This document shows, one piece after another, positions 7,976-13,855 of a stretch of DNA of 32,968 nt. The notes beneath the pieces are model-generated. The model saw only the letters and a program-made list of their open reading frames with translations. It did not search any database and was not told where the DNA came from. The translations under genes and the position numbers were made by a program. The DNA is from Fibrobacter sp. (GTDB lineage: Bacteria > Fibrobacterota > Fibrobacteria > Fibrobacterales > Fibrobacteraceae), in contig JAFXRC010000023.1 in assembly GCA_017526585.1 (NCBI GenBank), positions 1 through 32,968 of the forward strand. The letters run 5' to 3'. Numbering within the stretch: the first letter of the stretch is position 1; each line of letters opens with the position of its first letter.

Positions 7976-8002
7976 GCCCCGCATTTTATGCGGGGCTTTT
8001 TT
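7976..8002 (+). terminator. Intrinsic terminator of the TIGR02147-lipoprotein operon
   Basis: GCCCCGCAT (7976-7984) pairs perfectly with ATGCGGGGC (7988-7996), with a 3-nt loop and six T's (7997-8002). It is a strong plus-strand terminator 47 bp after the lipoprotein stop. Confidence 0.92.
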
Positions 8003-8072
8003 GCAACTTTGTTTTACAATTTCAGTATGTTTTCCGTTTATTGAAAAACACAATCCGTAAATACAAGTTATC

Positions 8073-8107
8073 AAAAGGCCGTATTCTTCTTAAATACAGC
8101 CTTTTTT
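8073..8107. terminator. Second, bidirectional terminator-like hairpin before glnK
   Basis: AAAAGGCCGTATT and AATACAGCCTTTT form a ~13-bp stem with one C-A mismatch and a 7-nt loop, ending in six T's on the plus strand and flanked by an A-tract on the other side. It lies between the first terminator and the sigma-54 promoter and would insulate glnK-amtB from read-through or end a short transcript from 8003-8077. Confidence 0.6.
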
Positions 8108-8132
8108 GCCGGTTGGAGCCAAAATTTAGTTT

Positions 8133-8149
8133 TGGCACGCCTTTTGCAA
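8133..8149 (+). promoter_or_regulatory. Sigma-54 promoter of glnK-amtB
   Basis: TGGCAC-N5-TTGCA (8133-8148) is an essentially perfect -24/-12 element: GG at 8134-8135 and GC at 8146-8147, ten bases apart. Start of transcription is expected around 8159. Dependence on RpoN and an NtrC-type activator under nitrogen limitation follows from known biology. A TGTTTT-N11-AAAACA inverted repeat at 8028-8050, about 100 bp upstream, is a possible but unproven activator site. Confidence 0.9.
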
Positions 8150-8194
8150 TAGGTTGAGCAAAACAAGAAACAACCTCAACAAAAGGATAGGAAC

Positions 8195-8536
8195 ATGAAG
8201 CTCGTTACAGCTTATATCCAACCCGAACGACTAAACCTCGTAAAGCAAGCACTTTACGAAAGCAAAATCTACAAGATGTCCGTCACTAACGTTCTTGGCT
8301 GTGGTCAGCAGAAAGGTTACAACCAGCGTTTCCGCGGCGTCGTGACCGAAGTGAATTTGCTCAAGAAGATTTGCTTGAAAATTGCTGTGAACGACGATTT
8401 TGTCAAGCCCTGCATCGACGCAATCATTGCCGGTGCAAGAACAGGCACCATCGGCGACGGAAAGATCTTCGTCACTGAACTCGAACAGTGCATTCGCATT
8501 CGCACTGGAGAAACAGGCCCCGAGGCAATCGGCTAA
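8195..8536 (+). CDS. glnK: PII nitrogen regulatory protein (GlnK/GlnB type)
   Basis: A 113-residue PII signal-transduction protein, a trimer that binds ATP/ADP and 2-oxoglutarate. It is adjacent to amtB (24-bp gap), so it should be the GlnK that gates the ammonium channel. Visible family features are the start [18 protein letters not shown] before the T-loop with Gln39, Lys58 for 2-oxoglutarate and ATP, and the C-terminal nucleotide motifs [11 protein letters not shown] and RIRTGE. By alignment to E. coli GlnB the uridylylation site Tyr51 is Thr51, and Tyr46 is Phe46, so canonical uridylylation is not possible; regulation would be by ligand binding alone or by another modification. Good ribosome-binding site (AAGGATAGGAAC). 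Expression is driven by the sigma-54 promoter at 8133. Confidence 0.95.
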   Translation: MKLVTAYIQPERLNLVKQALYESKIYKMSVTNVLGCGQQKGYNQRFRGVVTEVNLLKKICLKIAVNDDFVKPCIDAIIAGARTGTIGDGKIFVTELEQCIRIRTGETGPEAIG

Positions 8537-8560
8537 ACATCAACCACAAGGACTTTAAAA

Positions 8561-9835
8561 ATGAACGAAGCAGCAACTGTCGTACCTGTCAGCGACGCCA
8601 TCTTTATGACAGAAAACATTTGGATCATGATTAGCGCCATGTTGGTGTTTATCATGGGCCTGGGCTTTGCCTGTGTCGAAGCGGGTCTTGTTCGCGCGAA
8701 GTGCGCGGCCAACGTCGCTTTCAAAAACATCGCGGTTCCCGCCATAGGTATCACGATGTATGCCGCCATCGGCTTTGCCCTCATGTACCCCGGAACGTTC
8801 AACGCGATCTCCGGTGTACTTGGATTTGCCGGATTCGGCATCGGTGACTGGGCTAACCCCACAAGCTTCACCGCCGCCTACAACGGCCACTTCACCCTGT
8901 TCACCGACTGGCTGTTCCAGGCAATGTTTGCCGCCACTGCCGCAACAATCGTCTCTGGTGCTGTCGCCGAACGCGTGAAGCTGAACTCCTTCCTCGTCTT
9001 CACCATCATCTACGTGGCCTTCGTCTACCCCATCGTGGGTAGCTGGACATGGGGCGGTGGCTGGCTCTCCTCCATCGGCAAGGCCGGTTTCCATGATCTC
9101 GCCGGTTCTACGCTCGTCCACTCCGTGGGTGGTTGGGCAGCTCTCGCTGGCGTGATGATTCTCGGACCCCGTATCGGTAAGTATGTGAACGGCAAAGTGC
9201 ACGCCATTCCGGCTCACAACATTCCGCTTGCAACTGTCGGTGTGTTCATGCTGTGGTTCGGTTGGTGGGGATTCAACGCCGGTTCTGCCCTCTCCGGCGA
9301 CCCGAAGGCTACCAGCTGGATTCTCGTGACCACGAACCTCGCCGCTGTTGCAGGCATCATTACCGCAACGCTCACGAGCTGGATTGTCTCGAAGAAGCCG
9401 GACGCCACCATGGCCCTCAACGGCTGCCTTGCTGGCCTCGTTGCCATCACCGCCGGTGCAGACGTGGTCACTCCGCTTTCTTCCTGGATTATCGGAGCCA
9501 TCGCTGGTGTGCTCGTCGTCGGCGCAGTCTTCATGTTCGACCGCTTGCACTTGGATGACCCGGTCGGAGCTCTCTCGGTTCACCTGGTGAACGGTGTGTG
9601 GGGAACTCTCGCAGTGGGCATCTTCGATATCACTGGCGACTACACCCTCGGCACTCAGGCCATCGGCGTGATCGCTTACGCGGTTCCCTGCTTCGGTGCA
9701 GCTAGCCTCATCTTCTACGCCATCAAGAAGACCATGGGACTGCGCGTTACCGAGCGTCAAGAACTCCGCGGCCTCGACCAAAGCGAACACGGGCAAGAAT
9801 CCTACAGCGGCTTCCAAATCTTCAGCAACATGTAG
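8561..9835 (+). CDS. amtB: Ammonium transporter AmtB
   Basis: A 424-residue Amt/MEP/Rh family ammonium channel of the inner membrane with eleven expected transmembrane helices. The N-terminus begins with a short segment without an obvious cleaved signal. The pore twin histidines are visible as TLVHSVGG (His187) and SVHLVNG (His341), and the signature DLAGSTLVHSVGGWAALAG and FGWWGFNAGS stretches are intact. The C-terminal tail (RQELRGLDQSEHGQESY) carries the conserved cytoplasmic region that contacts PII, consistent with the upstream glnK. It is cotranscribed with glnK from the sigma-54 promoter, with AAGGA before its start, and followed by a hairpin terminator at 9865-9900. Role: scavenging of ammonium at low concentration. 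Confidence 0.97.
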   Translation: MNEAATVVPVSDAIFMTENIWIMISAMLVFIMGLGFACVEAGLVRAKCAANVAFKNIAVPAIGITMYAAIGFALMYPGTFNAISGVLGFAGFGIGDWANPTSFTAAYNGHFTLFTDWLFQAMFAATAATIVSGAVAERVKLNSFLVFTIIYVAFVYPIVGSWTWGGGWLSSIGKAGFHDLAGSTLVHSVGGWAALAGVMILGPRIGKYVNGKVHAIPAHNIPLATVGVFMLWFGWWGFNAGSALSGDPKATSWILVTTNLAAVAGIITATLTSWIVSKKPDATMALNGCLAGLVAITAGADVVTPLSSWIIGAIAGVLVVGAVFMFDRLHLDDPVGALSVHLVNGVWGTLAVGIFDITGDYTLGTQAIGVIAYAVPCFGAASLIFYAIKKTMGLRVTERQELRGLDQSEHGQESYSGFQIFSNM

Positions 9836-9864
9836 TAGTGTAACTCCACTCCCTAACCAAGAAC

Positions 9865-9900
9865 GGCCCCGGCACTTCGCCGAGGTCGCTCTTTTATTTT
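9865..9900 (+). terminator. Terminator of glnK-amtB
   Basis: GGCCCCGGC (9865-9873) and GCCGAGGTC (9879-9887) form a stem with one mismatch and one wobble around an ACTTC loop, followed by CTCTTTTATTTT. Confidence 0.65.
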
Positions 9901-9905
9901 GCATT

Positions 9906-9928
9906 AAAAAAGGGGGAAGCATCCCCCT
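9906..9928 (-). terminator. Terminator of trpBA (minus strand)
   Basis: Read on the minus strand, AGGGGG-ATGCTT-CCCCCT (plus 9911-9928) is followed by TTTTT. It is the first U-tailed hairpin downstream of trpA and should end the trpBA message, giving a ~140-nt 3' untranslated region. Confidence 0.75.
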
Positions 9929-10067
9929 GGCTTTAGCCACAGCTCTGCCTGCTCCGCACGCTCACATGGCCTCGGCCTTCGGCCGACGAATGTTCGCTTT
10001 GCGGCCAGGCTTTCGCAGTGTCTGCCGCCACCCCTTCGCCTAGGGGTTTCACCCCTAAAACCCTAGG
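9928..10067. repeat. Palindrome-rich intergenic block, possible repeat element
   Basis: The 140 bp between the trpBA terminator and the trpA stop is GC-rich and packed with small palindromes: TGGCT-TT-AGCCA (9928-9939), TCGGCC-TTC-GGCCGA (9972-9986) and TAGGGG-TTTCA-CCCCTA (10041-10057), plus two CCTAGG boxes (10039-10044 and 10062-10067). It contains no convincing gene. It resembles a mosaic intergenic repeat, but no second copy occurs in this window. Confidence 0.4.
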
Positions 10068-10069
10068 AG

Positions 10070-10822
10070 CTACTTTCCTGCAATTTCCTTGGCCTTCGCC
10101 TCGATTTCGGCGATGGCTTTTTTGCGTCCTTCGACAGAGTCTTCGTTGGAGAGCACGATGTTCACGAACACGGAGCCTGCGACCACGGCGTACACGTGCT
10201 TGCTAAGCACCTTGGATTGCTCTCCATTGCGGATACCGAAGCCGCCGAGCACCTTGGCGCCACCCTTACCGACGGTGTCGATAAAGTCGAGCGTTGCCTG
10301 GTCAATCGTCGTTTCGCTACCGGTCGTACCTGCGCGGAGTGCGGCATAGATGTACTTGAAACCCTTGGAAGCCATCGCTTCGAGGCGTTCCTTGGTCATG
10401 CTGGGGGCCGCCACCGGGATGTTTTCGAGGCCGTGCTTCTTGCAAGCTTCAGTCAGACCTTCGTCTCCGTCGAACGGCAAGTCCGGAATGATGCAAGCAG
10501 AAACACCAGCGTCCTTGCACATCTTGACAAAGTTTTCGATGCCCGGCGTAAAGGCGAGCGAACCATAAGTCATGATGTAGATCGGCGTTTCTGGGTGACG
10601 TTCGTGAATTTTTTTCACGATTTCAAGACCCTGCTTGGTCGAGTATCCCTTATCGAGAGCGATGGTCGATGCGGTCTGAATGGCCGGACCGTCAGCACTC
10701 GGATCGCTGAAGGCAAGCTGAATTTCAAGGATGTTCGCGCCACCCTTCACAAGAGCGTCGGCGATGGCGATAGAAGTTTCTGCGTCCGGAAACCCGGCAA
10801 TGAGATGAGACATTAAGTTCAT
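10070..10822 (-). CDS. trpA: Tryptophan synthase alpha chain
   Basis: A 250-residue TrpA, which cleaves indole-3-glycerol phosphate to indole and glyceraldehyde 3-phosphate in the alpha2beta2 complex with TrpB. The catalytic pair is present: Glu33 and Asp44 in ILEIQLAFSDPSADGP, equivalent to Glu49 and Asp60 of the enteric enzyme. Downstream AALRAGTTGSE and VLGGFGIRNGEQ form the phosphate-binding loops. The protein starts right at the first core strand (SHLIAGFPDAE) and lacks ~16 N-terminal residues usual in the family; no upstream in-frame ATG exists before the trpB stop. The usual G-x-P before FSDP is replaced by Q-L-A. It lies 9 bp after trpB and is cotranscribed with it. Confidence 0.95.
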   Translation of the reverse strand: MNLMSHLIAGFPDAETSIAIADALVKGGANILEIQLAFSDPSADGPAIQTASTIALDKGYSTKQGLEIVKKIHERHPETPIYIMTYGSLAFTPGIENFVKMCKDAGVSACIIPDLPFDGDEGLTEACKKHGLENIPVAAPSMTKERLEAMASKGFKYIYAALRAGTTGSETTIDQATLDFIDTVGKGGAKVLGGFGIRNGEQSKVLSKHVYAVVAGSVFVNIVLSNEDSVEGRKKAIAEIEAKAKEIAGK

Positions 10823-10831
10823 AGTCTTCCT

Positions 10832-12106
10832 CTACTTATTCATAATTTCTGCGTCGTGGATGTCCTCGTTGTTGTCGAGGCGCTTGAGTTCGGCCTTCAG
10901 GAATTCCTTCCACTTTTCGGGGCGGAACACGGGGCTCGTGATAAAGATGTCCTTGTCGCCGCGGCCACTCATGTTGATGACGAGCGCCTTGTCCTTCGGG
11001 AGTTCCTTCGCGATTTTCATGGCGGCGGCCCCTGCGTGCGCACTTTCAAGCGCAAAGAGAATGCCTTCGTTACGGGCAAAGAACTTCACCGCTTCAAGAG
11101 CTTCTTTGTCGAGGATTGCCGTAAATTCCACGCGGCCAGATTCGCCGAGGGCTGCGAGCTGCGGGCCGATTCCCATGTAGTCAAGGCCTGCCGAAATAGA
11201 ACGGGTCGGCAGCGACTGACCGTCTTCATCGATGAGGAAGCGGCTCTTGTAACCCTGCAGAATGCCTTCGCGGCTGGCGTTACCCGTCATGCGGGCAGCG
11301 TTTTCACCCTTGTTCGGGCCAATACCACCTGCTTCGGCACCAATCAAGCGCACATTCTTGTCTTCGATAAACGGAGTGAACACGCCGATAGAGTTGCTAC
11401 CGCCACCCACGCAAGCGACAACGGCCGCAATGTCGATGTTGCGCTCGGCAGCCTGGCGCTTGACTTCTTCACCGATAATCGACTGGAAGGTGCGAACGAT
11501 ATCCGGGAACGGAGCCGGACCGAGAGCAGAACCCAGTACATAGTGGGTGTTCTTGAAATTCGTAGCCCAGTCGCGCATGGCTTCGTTCACGGCATCCTTC
11601 AGGGTGCGGGCACCACTCGTGACCGGCACGACCTTGGCACCGTACATTTCCATGGTCGCCACGTTCGGCTGCTGGCGACGGACATCCACCTCACCCATGT
11701 ACACCACACATTCGAGGCCAAGCTTCGCGCAAGCGGCAGCCGTCGCAAGGCCGTGCTGACCGGCACCCGTCTCTGCAATAATGCGGGTCTTGCCCATCTT
11801 CTTGGCGAGCAAGCACTGACCGATAGCGTTGTTGATTTTGTGGGCACCCGTGTTGGCAAGGCCTTCGAGCTTGATGTAAATCTGTGCGCCACCCAGAAGT
11901 TCCGTTGCGGTCGGAGCGTAATACAGCGGCGTTTCGCGGCCAATGTAATCACGCTGAATAATGCGGAGCTCTTCGAGGAATTCCGGATCGTGAATGTACT
12001 TGTTGAATGCCGCTTCGAGATCGTCGAGCGGGCGGCGGATGATTTCGGCAACATACTTGCCGCCGAACTTGTCAAAGAAACCGTTATTGGAAGTTGTGGA
12101 AGTCAT
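10832..12106 (-). CDS. trpB: Tryptophan synthase beta chain
   Basis: A 424-residue TrpB, the PLP enzyme that condenses indole with serine. The sequence has GGKYVAEI near the N-terminus, ETPLYYAPTATE, the PLP lysine in H-K-I-N-N-A (Lys90), the catalytic glutamate in ETGAGQHG, the phosphate-binding CVGGGSNSIG loop and C-terminal SGRGDKD. It is therefore a canonical TrpB1-type enzyme that works with TrpA. It is the first structural gene of the trpBA unit. A Trp-rich leader peptide and attenuator lie 46-184 bp upstream on the same strand. The N-terminal ATG at 12106 gives the usual family start. Confidence 0.97.
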   Translation of the reverse strand: MTSTTSNNGFFDKFGGKYVAEIIRRPLDDLEAAFNKYIHDPEFLEELRIIQRDYIGRETPLYYAPTATELLGGAQIYIKLEGLANTGAHKINNAIGQCLLAKKMGKTRIIAETGAGQHGLATAAACAKLGLECVVYMGEVDVRRQQPNVATMEMYGAKVVPVTSGARTLKDAVNEAMRDWATNFKNTHYVLGSALGPAPFPDIVRTFQSIIGEEVKRQAAERNIDIAAVVACVGGGSNSIGVFTPFIEDKNVRLIGAEAGGIGPNKGENAARMTGNASREGILQGYKSRFLIDEDGQSLPTRSISAGLDYMGIGPQLAALGESGRVEFTAILDKEALEAVKFFARNEGILFALESAHAGAAAMKIAKELPKDKALVINMSGRGDKDIFITSPVFRPEKWKEFLKAELKRLDNNEDIHDAEIMNK

Positions 12107-12151
12107 AGGGTTTGTGAGCTGTGGTTGGGGTTAAAATTCGTAGTTGAGGGG

Positions 12152-12290
12152 AAAAATTAAAGGCCTTCGGAGAGTCCGAAAGCCTTATTCATTTATTGGT
12201 TGCAAACACTTGATGAAAACAGCAAACCGGACTCTATTTCGTAGAGCCCCACCACCAACGGTTGAAACGGATTACTGCATTCATCTTCAT
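12152..12290 (-). promoter_or_regulatory. trp attenuator controlling trpBA
   Basis: Minus-strand leader RNA with all four classical attenuation segments. Segment 1 GGGCUCUA (plus 12242-12249) lies just after three Trp codons. Segment 2 (12228-12236) pairs with segment 1 (8 bp, one wobble). It pairs alternatively with segment 3, CGGACUCU (12171-12178), as a perfect 8-bp antiterminator. Segments 3 and 4 form the terminator: 11 bp (12176-12186 with 12160-12170), loop 5 nt, then UAAUUUUU. Ribosome stalling at the Trp codons would free segment 2 to form the antiterminator, so trpBA is induced by Trp-tRNA shortage. The structure is seen in the sequence; the mechanism follows from enteric trp attenuation. 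Confidence 0.92.
12234..12290 (-). CDS. trpL: trp leader peptide upstream of trpBA
   Basis: An 18-codon open frame reading MKMNAVIRFNRWWWGSTK with three consecutive Trp codons (plus-strand positions 12249-12257), ending in TAG inside the first attenuator hairpin. Three Trp in a row in an 18-codon frame placed upstream of a trp gene and overlapping segment 1 is diagnostic. The promoter -10 ends about seven bases before the ATG at 12290, so the message may be leaderless; initiation at the second Met (12284) is an alternative. Confidence 0.9.
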   Translation of the reverse strand: MKMNAVIRFNRWWWGSTK

Positions 12291-12297
12291 ATGCCCT

Positions 12298-12326
12298 AAT
12301 TTAGGAATGTCTCTTTAATGTGGCAA
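12298..12326 (-). promoter_or_regulatory. Promoter of the trpL-trpBA unit
   Basis: On the minus strand, TTGCCA (plus 12321-12326), 17-bp spacer, TAAATT (12298-12303). Transcription start is expected near 12291. The -35 is embedded in ACCCCTTGCCA, the same 11-mer found at the -35 of the trpGD leader promoter. Confidence 0.75.
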
Positions 12327-12338
12327 GGGGTACAGCAT

Positions 12339-12374
12339 AAAAAAAGTGAAGACTCTCGAACATCGAGAGTCTTC
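12339..12374 (-). terminator. Strong intrinsic terminator upstream of the trpBA promoter
   Basis: GAAGACTCTCGA (12348-12359) and TCGAGAGTCTTC (12363-12374) form a perfect 12-bp stem with a 3-nt loop. On the minus strand it is followed by ACTTTTTTT, so it ends a transcript coming from 12500-12400, upstream of and distinct from the trpBA message. Confidence 0.88.
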
Positions 12375-12402
12375 CGTTAAACACTTGATGAAATGGCAAT
12401 GC

Positions 12403-12498
12403 CTAAATCCCTTCTTTGAGAACCTCGTCGATAGCGGCGCTAGCGTCAAAGCGGATTGCCAGTTCATCTTTATGTTCATAATATATATAATAACTCAT
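12403..12498 (-). CDS. Possible 31-aa small protein (or start of a small RNA)
   Basis: A 31-codon frame containing KDELAIRFDASAAIDEVL, whose composition reads like real protein, begins MSYYIYYEH and ends 29 bp before the strong terminator at 12339-12374. Two promoter arrangements are possible. TTTACA-17-TATTGA (12528-12533, 12505-12510) would give a leaderless message starting at its ATG. TTGACA-17-TATATT (12503-12508, 12480-12485), which is nearer consensus, would start at about 12473 inside the frame and make a ~135-nt non-coding RNA instead. There is no Shine-Dalgarno. I do not recognise the peptide. A transcript ending at the terminator is likely; that it is translated is not established. 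Confidence 0.35.
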   Translation of the reverse strand: MSYYIYYEHKDELAIRFDASAAIDEVLKEGI

Positions 12499-12645
12499 TG
12501 ACTGTCAATAGGTTAGCGTAATATTTTTGTAAAAATTTCTTTCGCGATTTGGACAAAAAGGCCAAAAATTGGCCATTTGGAGTGCAAACGCAACAAAAGG
12601 CAAAGTGATTAAAATCATTTCATCGATTTTGCAACATTAAAAAAA

Positions 12646-12674
12646 TTGGAGTTCAGCACATATTTAATTATATT
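12646..12674 (+). promoter_or_regulatory. Promoter of the lipoprotein gene with structured leader
   Basis: TTGGAG (12646-12651), 17-bp spacer, TATATT (12669-12674); start expected near 12681, giving a ~240-nt leader. A second candidate, TTGACA at 12679-12684 with a poor -10 (TTATTC or TATTCG), would start near 12713. The region 12499-12645 holds no other gene; it contains a GGCCAA/TTGGCC hairpin at 12560-12574. Confidence 0.5.
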
Positions 12675-12709
12675 TACATTGACATAGTTTAGAGTTCGCT
12701 CTTATTCGG

Positions 12710-12829
12710 ACAGCTGGAAAACGACCAAAATTTCATCGTCTAAGAATAAGGCCGATTACTCACACCCCATGGTGTGGGTCGTTTGTGCCTATTAGACGAT
12801 AAGGTTTACTTGGTCGTTACCTCAGCTGT
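12710..12829 (+). ncRNA. Candidate structured RNA (rod-like leader element)
   Basis: A long hairpin built of nested perfect helices separated by internal loops: ACAGCTG (12710-12716) with CAGCTGT (12823-12829); AACGACCAA (12720-12728) with TTGGTCGTT (12810-12818); ATCGTCTAA (12735-12743) with TTAGACGAT (12792-12800), partly in competition with AATAAGGC (12745-12752) pairing GCCTATT (12787-12793, one bulge); then CGA/TCG and the apical CACACC-CCAT-GGTGTG (12761-12776). Some 36-40 pairs in 120 nt cannot be chance. It matches no RNA class I can name: the outline recalls 6S RNA, but it is shorter and I see no diagnostic sequence. A plus-strand promoter and the downstream gene favour a 5' leader element; the symmetry does not prove the strand. 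Confidence 0.6.
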
Positions 12830-12922
12830 TTAGGGCACTTGCGGTTCCACACCTTTTTTGTTTGGATCGCATCCCTGAACAAGACGGACTCCGCAGTAGA
12901 TTTTTTCAAAAACGGAGACGAA

Positions 12923-13810
12923 ATGAAACTGAACCAAATCCTAGGCATTACAAGCCTCCTCGCTCTAGCCAGCCTCCCATTCCTCGCTGCCTGTAGTGAC
13001 GACAGCAGTTCAGCAGCAAGTGGTGAAAAATACATCTTGGACGAGGCGAACCAGAAATTCGCCCTCATTTACGACCGCTGCTACACCAGTGAAAATACAA
13101 CCCGTTGGGACGAGTATGTAGACACGACCTGGTTCCACTATAAGTTTATCGGAGACACGCTGGTCGTTATCAAGGATGGCAATACAGCCGACGGCTCCAG
13201 CAACGACGACGAAGAATACAATCGCGACGAGGGCGAAGTTTATGTCGGCGGAAGTGAAAGCAGCATCTTTGGCTCATGGAAAACGACCAAAGAGCGTTGC
13301 TACTACGAAGATGGCGAAATCGATTGTGAAGATGATGAAGATGGAAGCAGCAATGAAGCCATCTTCACCCTCGATATTTCCAAGAACAATCTCACCATGT
13401 CCTGGGAACTTGAAAAGAGCTATTGTCCGGCCGAAGAGCTTGAATTTAAACTCGAAGAAGTCGTTCTTTACGACATCGACGAAGCCGACTATTCCATAAC
13501 AAGGTCCGGCTGCAACACCGTCAAATTCAAGGTAAACGGAAAATCCGTGACAGCCACGGCTACTGCAAGTATCAGTAAAGACAACGTAGCAACATTCGAA
13601 CATACCTACTCGTCAGGAGACAAGACTTGCCACTACGTTTTCAAAAAAGTGCACAAGCTACTGCAAATTCCCGAATCTCTATGCAACGCTGATGATATGA
13701 GCAAATACATGAAGAAAGAACCCGGTTATCCCCACAAGTATCAAGTCAATAACGAGGATGAATTCATCCCCTGCCTTTCAGAAATGCTCGGAATGGAAGT
13801 CGAGTACTAA
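12923..13810 (+). CDS. Ser-type lipoprotein of unknown function
   Basis: A 295-residue lipoprotein I cannot assign. I start it at the ATG 12923, which has GGAG six bases upstream and gives a clean lipoprotein signal, MKLNQILGITSLLALASLPF then L-A-A-C; a TTG 28 codons upstream extends the frame but would bury the signal. After the cysteine comes SDDSSSAAS, the Fibrobacter pattern, but with only a very short linker. The mature protein is acidic, beta-rich in appearance, and has about eight further cysteines (for example KERCYYEDGEIDCEDDED and CHYVFKKVH), suggesting disulfides. It is preceded by a ~240-nt structured leader and followed by a bidirectional terminator. It sits on the opposite strand between trpCF and trpBA, with no evident functional link to them. 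Confidence 0.8.
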   Translation: MKLNQILGITSLLALASLPFLAACSDDSSSAASGEKYILDEANQKFALIYDRCYTSENTTRWDEYVDTTWFHYKFIGDTLVVIKDGNTADGSSNDDEEYNRDEGEVYVGGSESSIFGSWKTTKERCYYEDGEIDCEDDEDGSSNEAIFTLDISKNNLTMSWELEKSYCPAEELEFKLEEVVLYDIDEADYSITRSGCNTVKFKVNGKSVTATATASISKDNVATFEHTYSSGDKTCHYVFKKVHKLLQIPESLCNADDMSKYMKKEPGYPHKYQVNNEDEFIPCLSEMLGMEVEY

Positions 13811-13812
13811 AA

Positions 13813-13842
13813 AGAACGGAGCCTTTCGGCCCCGTTTCTTTT
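13813..13842. terminator. Bidirectional terminator between the lipoprotein gene and trpCF
   Basis: AACGGAGCC (13815-13823) and GGCCCCGTT (13828-13836) pair with one mismatch around TTTC. The plus strand continues TCTTTT and the minus strand CTTTTT, so the one hairpin can serve both converging genes. Confidence 0.8.
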
Positions 13843-13855
13843 GATTATCCCCAGA

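Noticed and set aside
8555..9940. Long open frame (461 codons) on the minus strand opposite amtB
   Set aside because: It is wholly antisense to a clear AmtB, has no recognisable motifs and a low-complexity Gly/Asp/His/Glu-rich translation. It is the mirror of biased third-codon positions.
9696..10043. Plus-strand frame running from within amtB through the palindromic block
   Set aside because: It overlaps amtB in another frame and the trpBA terminator; it looks like a chance frame in GC-rich repeat DNA.
10856..12160. 434-codon plus-strand frame opposite trpB
   Set aside because: Antisense shadow of trpB; no ribosome-binding site and no domain. It also runs into the trp leader region.
12710..12829. 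6S RNA, SRP RNA or tmRNA identity for the rod-like RNA
   Set aside because: The rod is too short and its central loop too small for 6S, there is no SRP GGAA tetraloop with its conserved flanks, and no tRNA-like domain.
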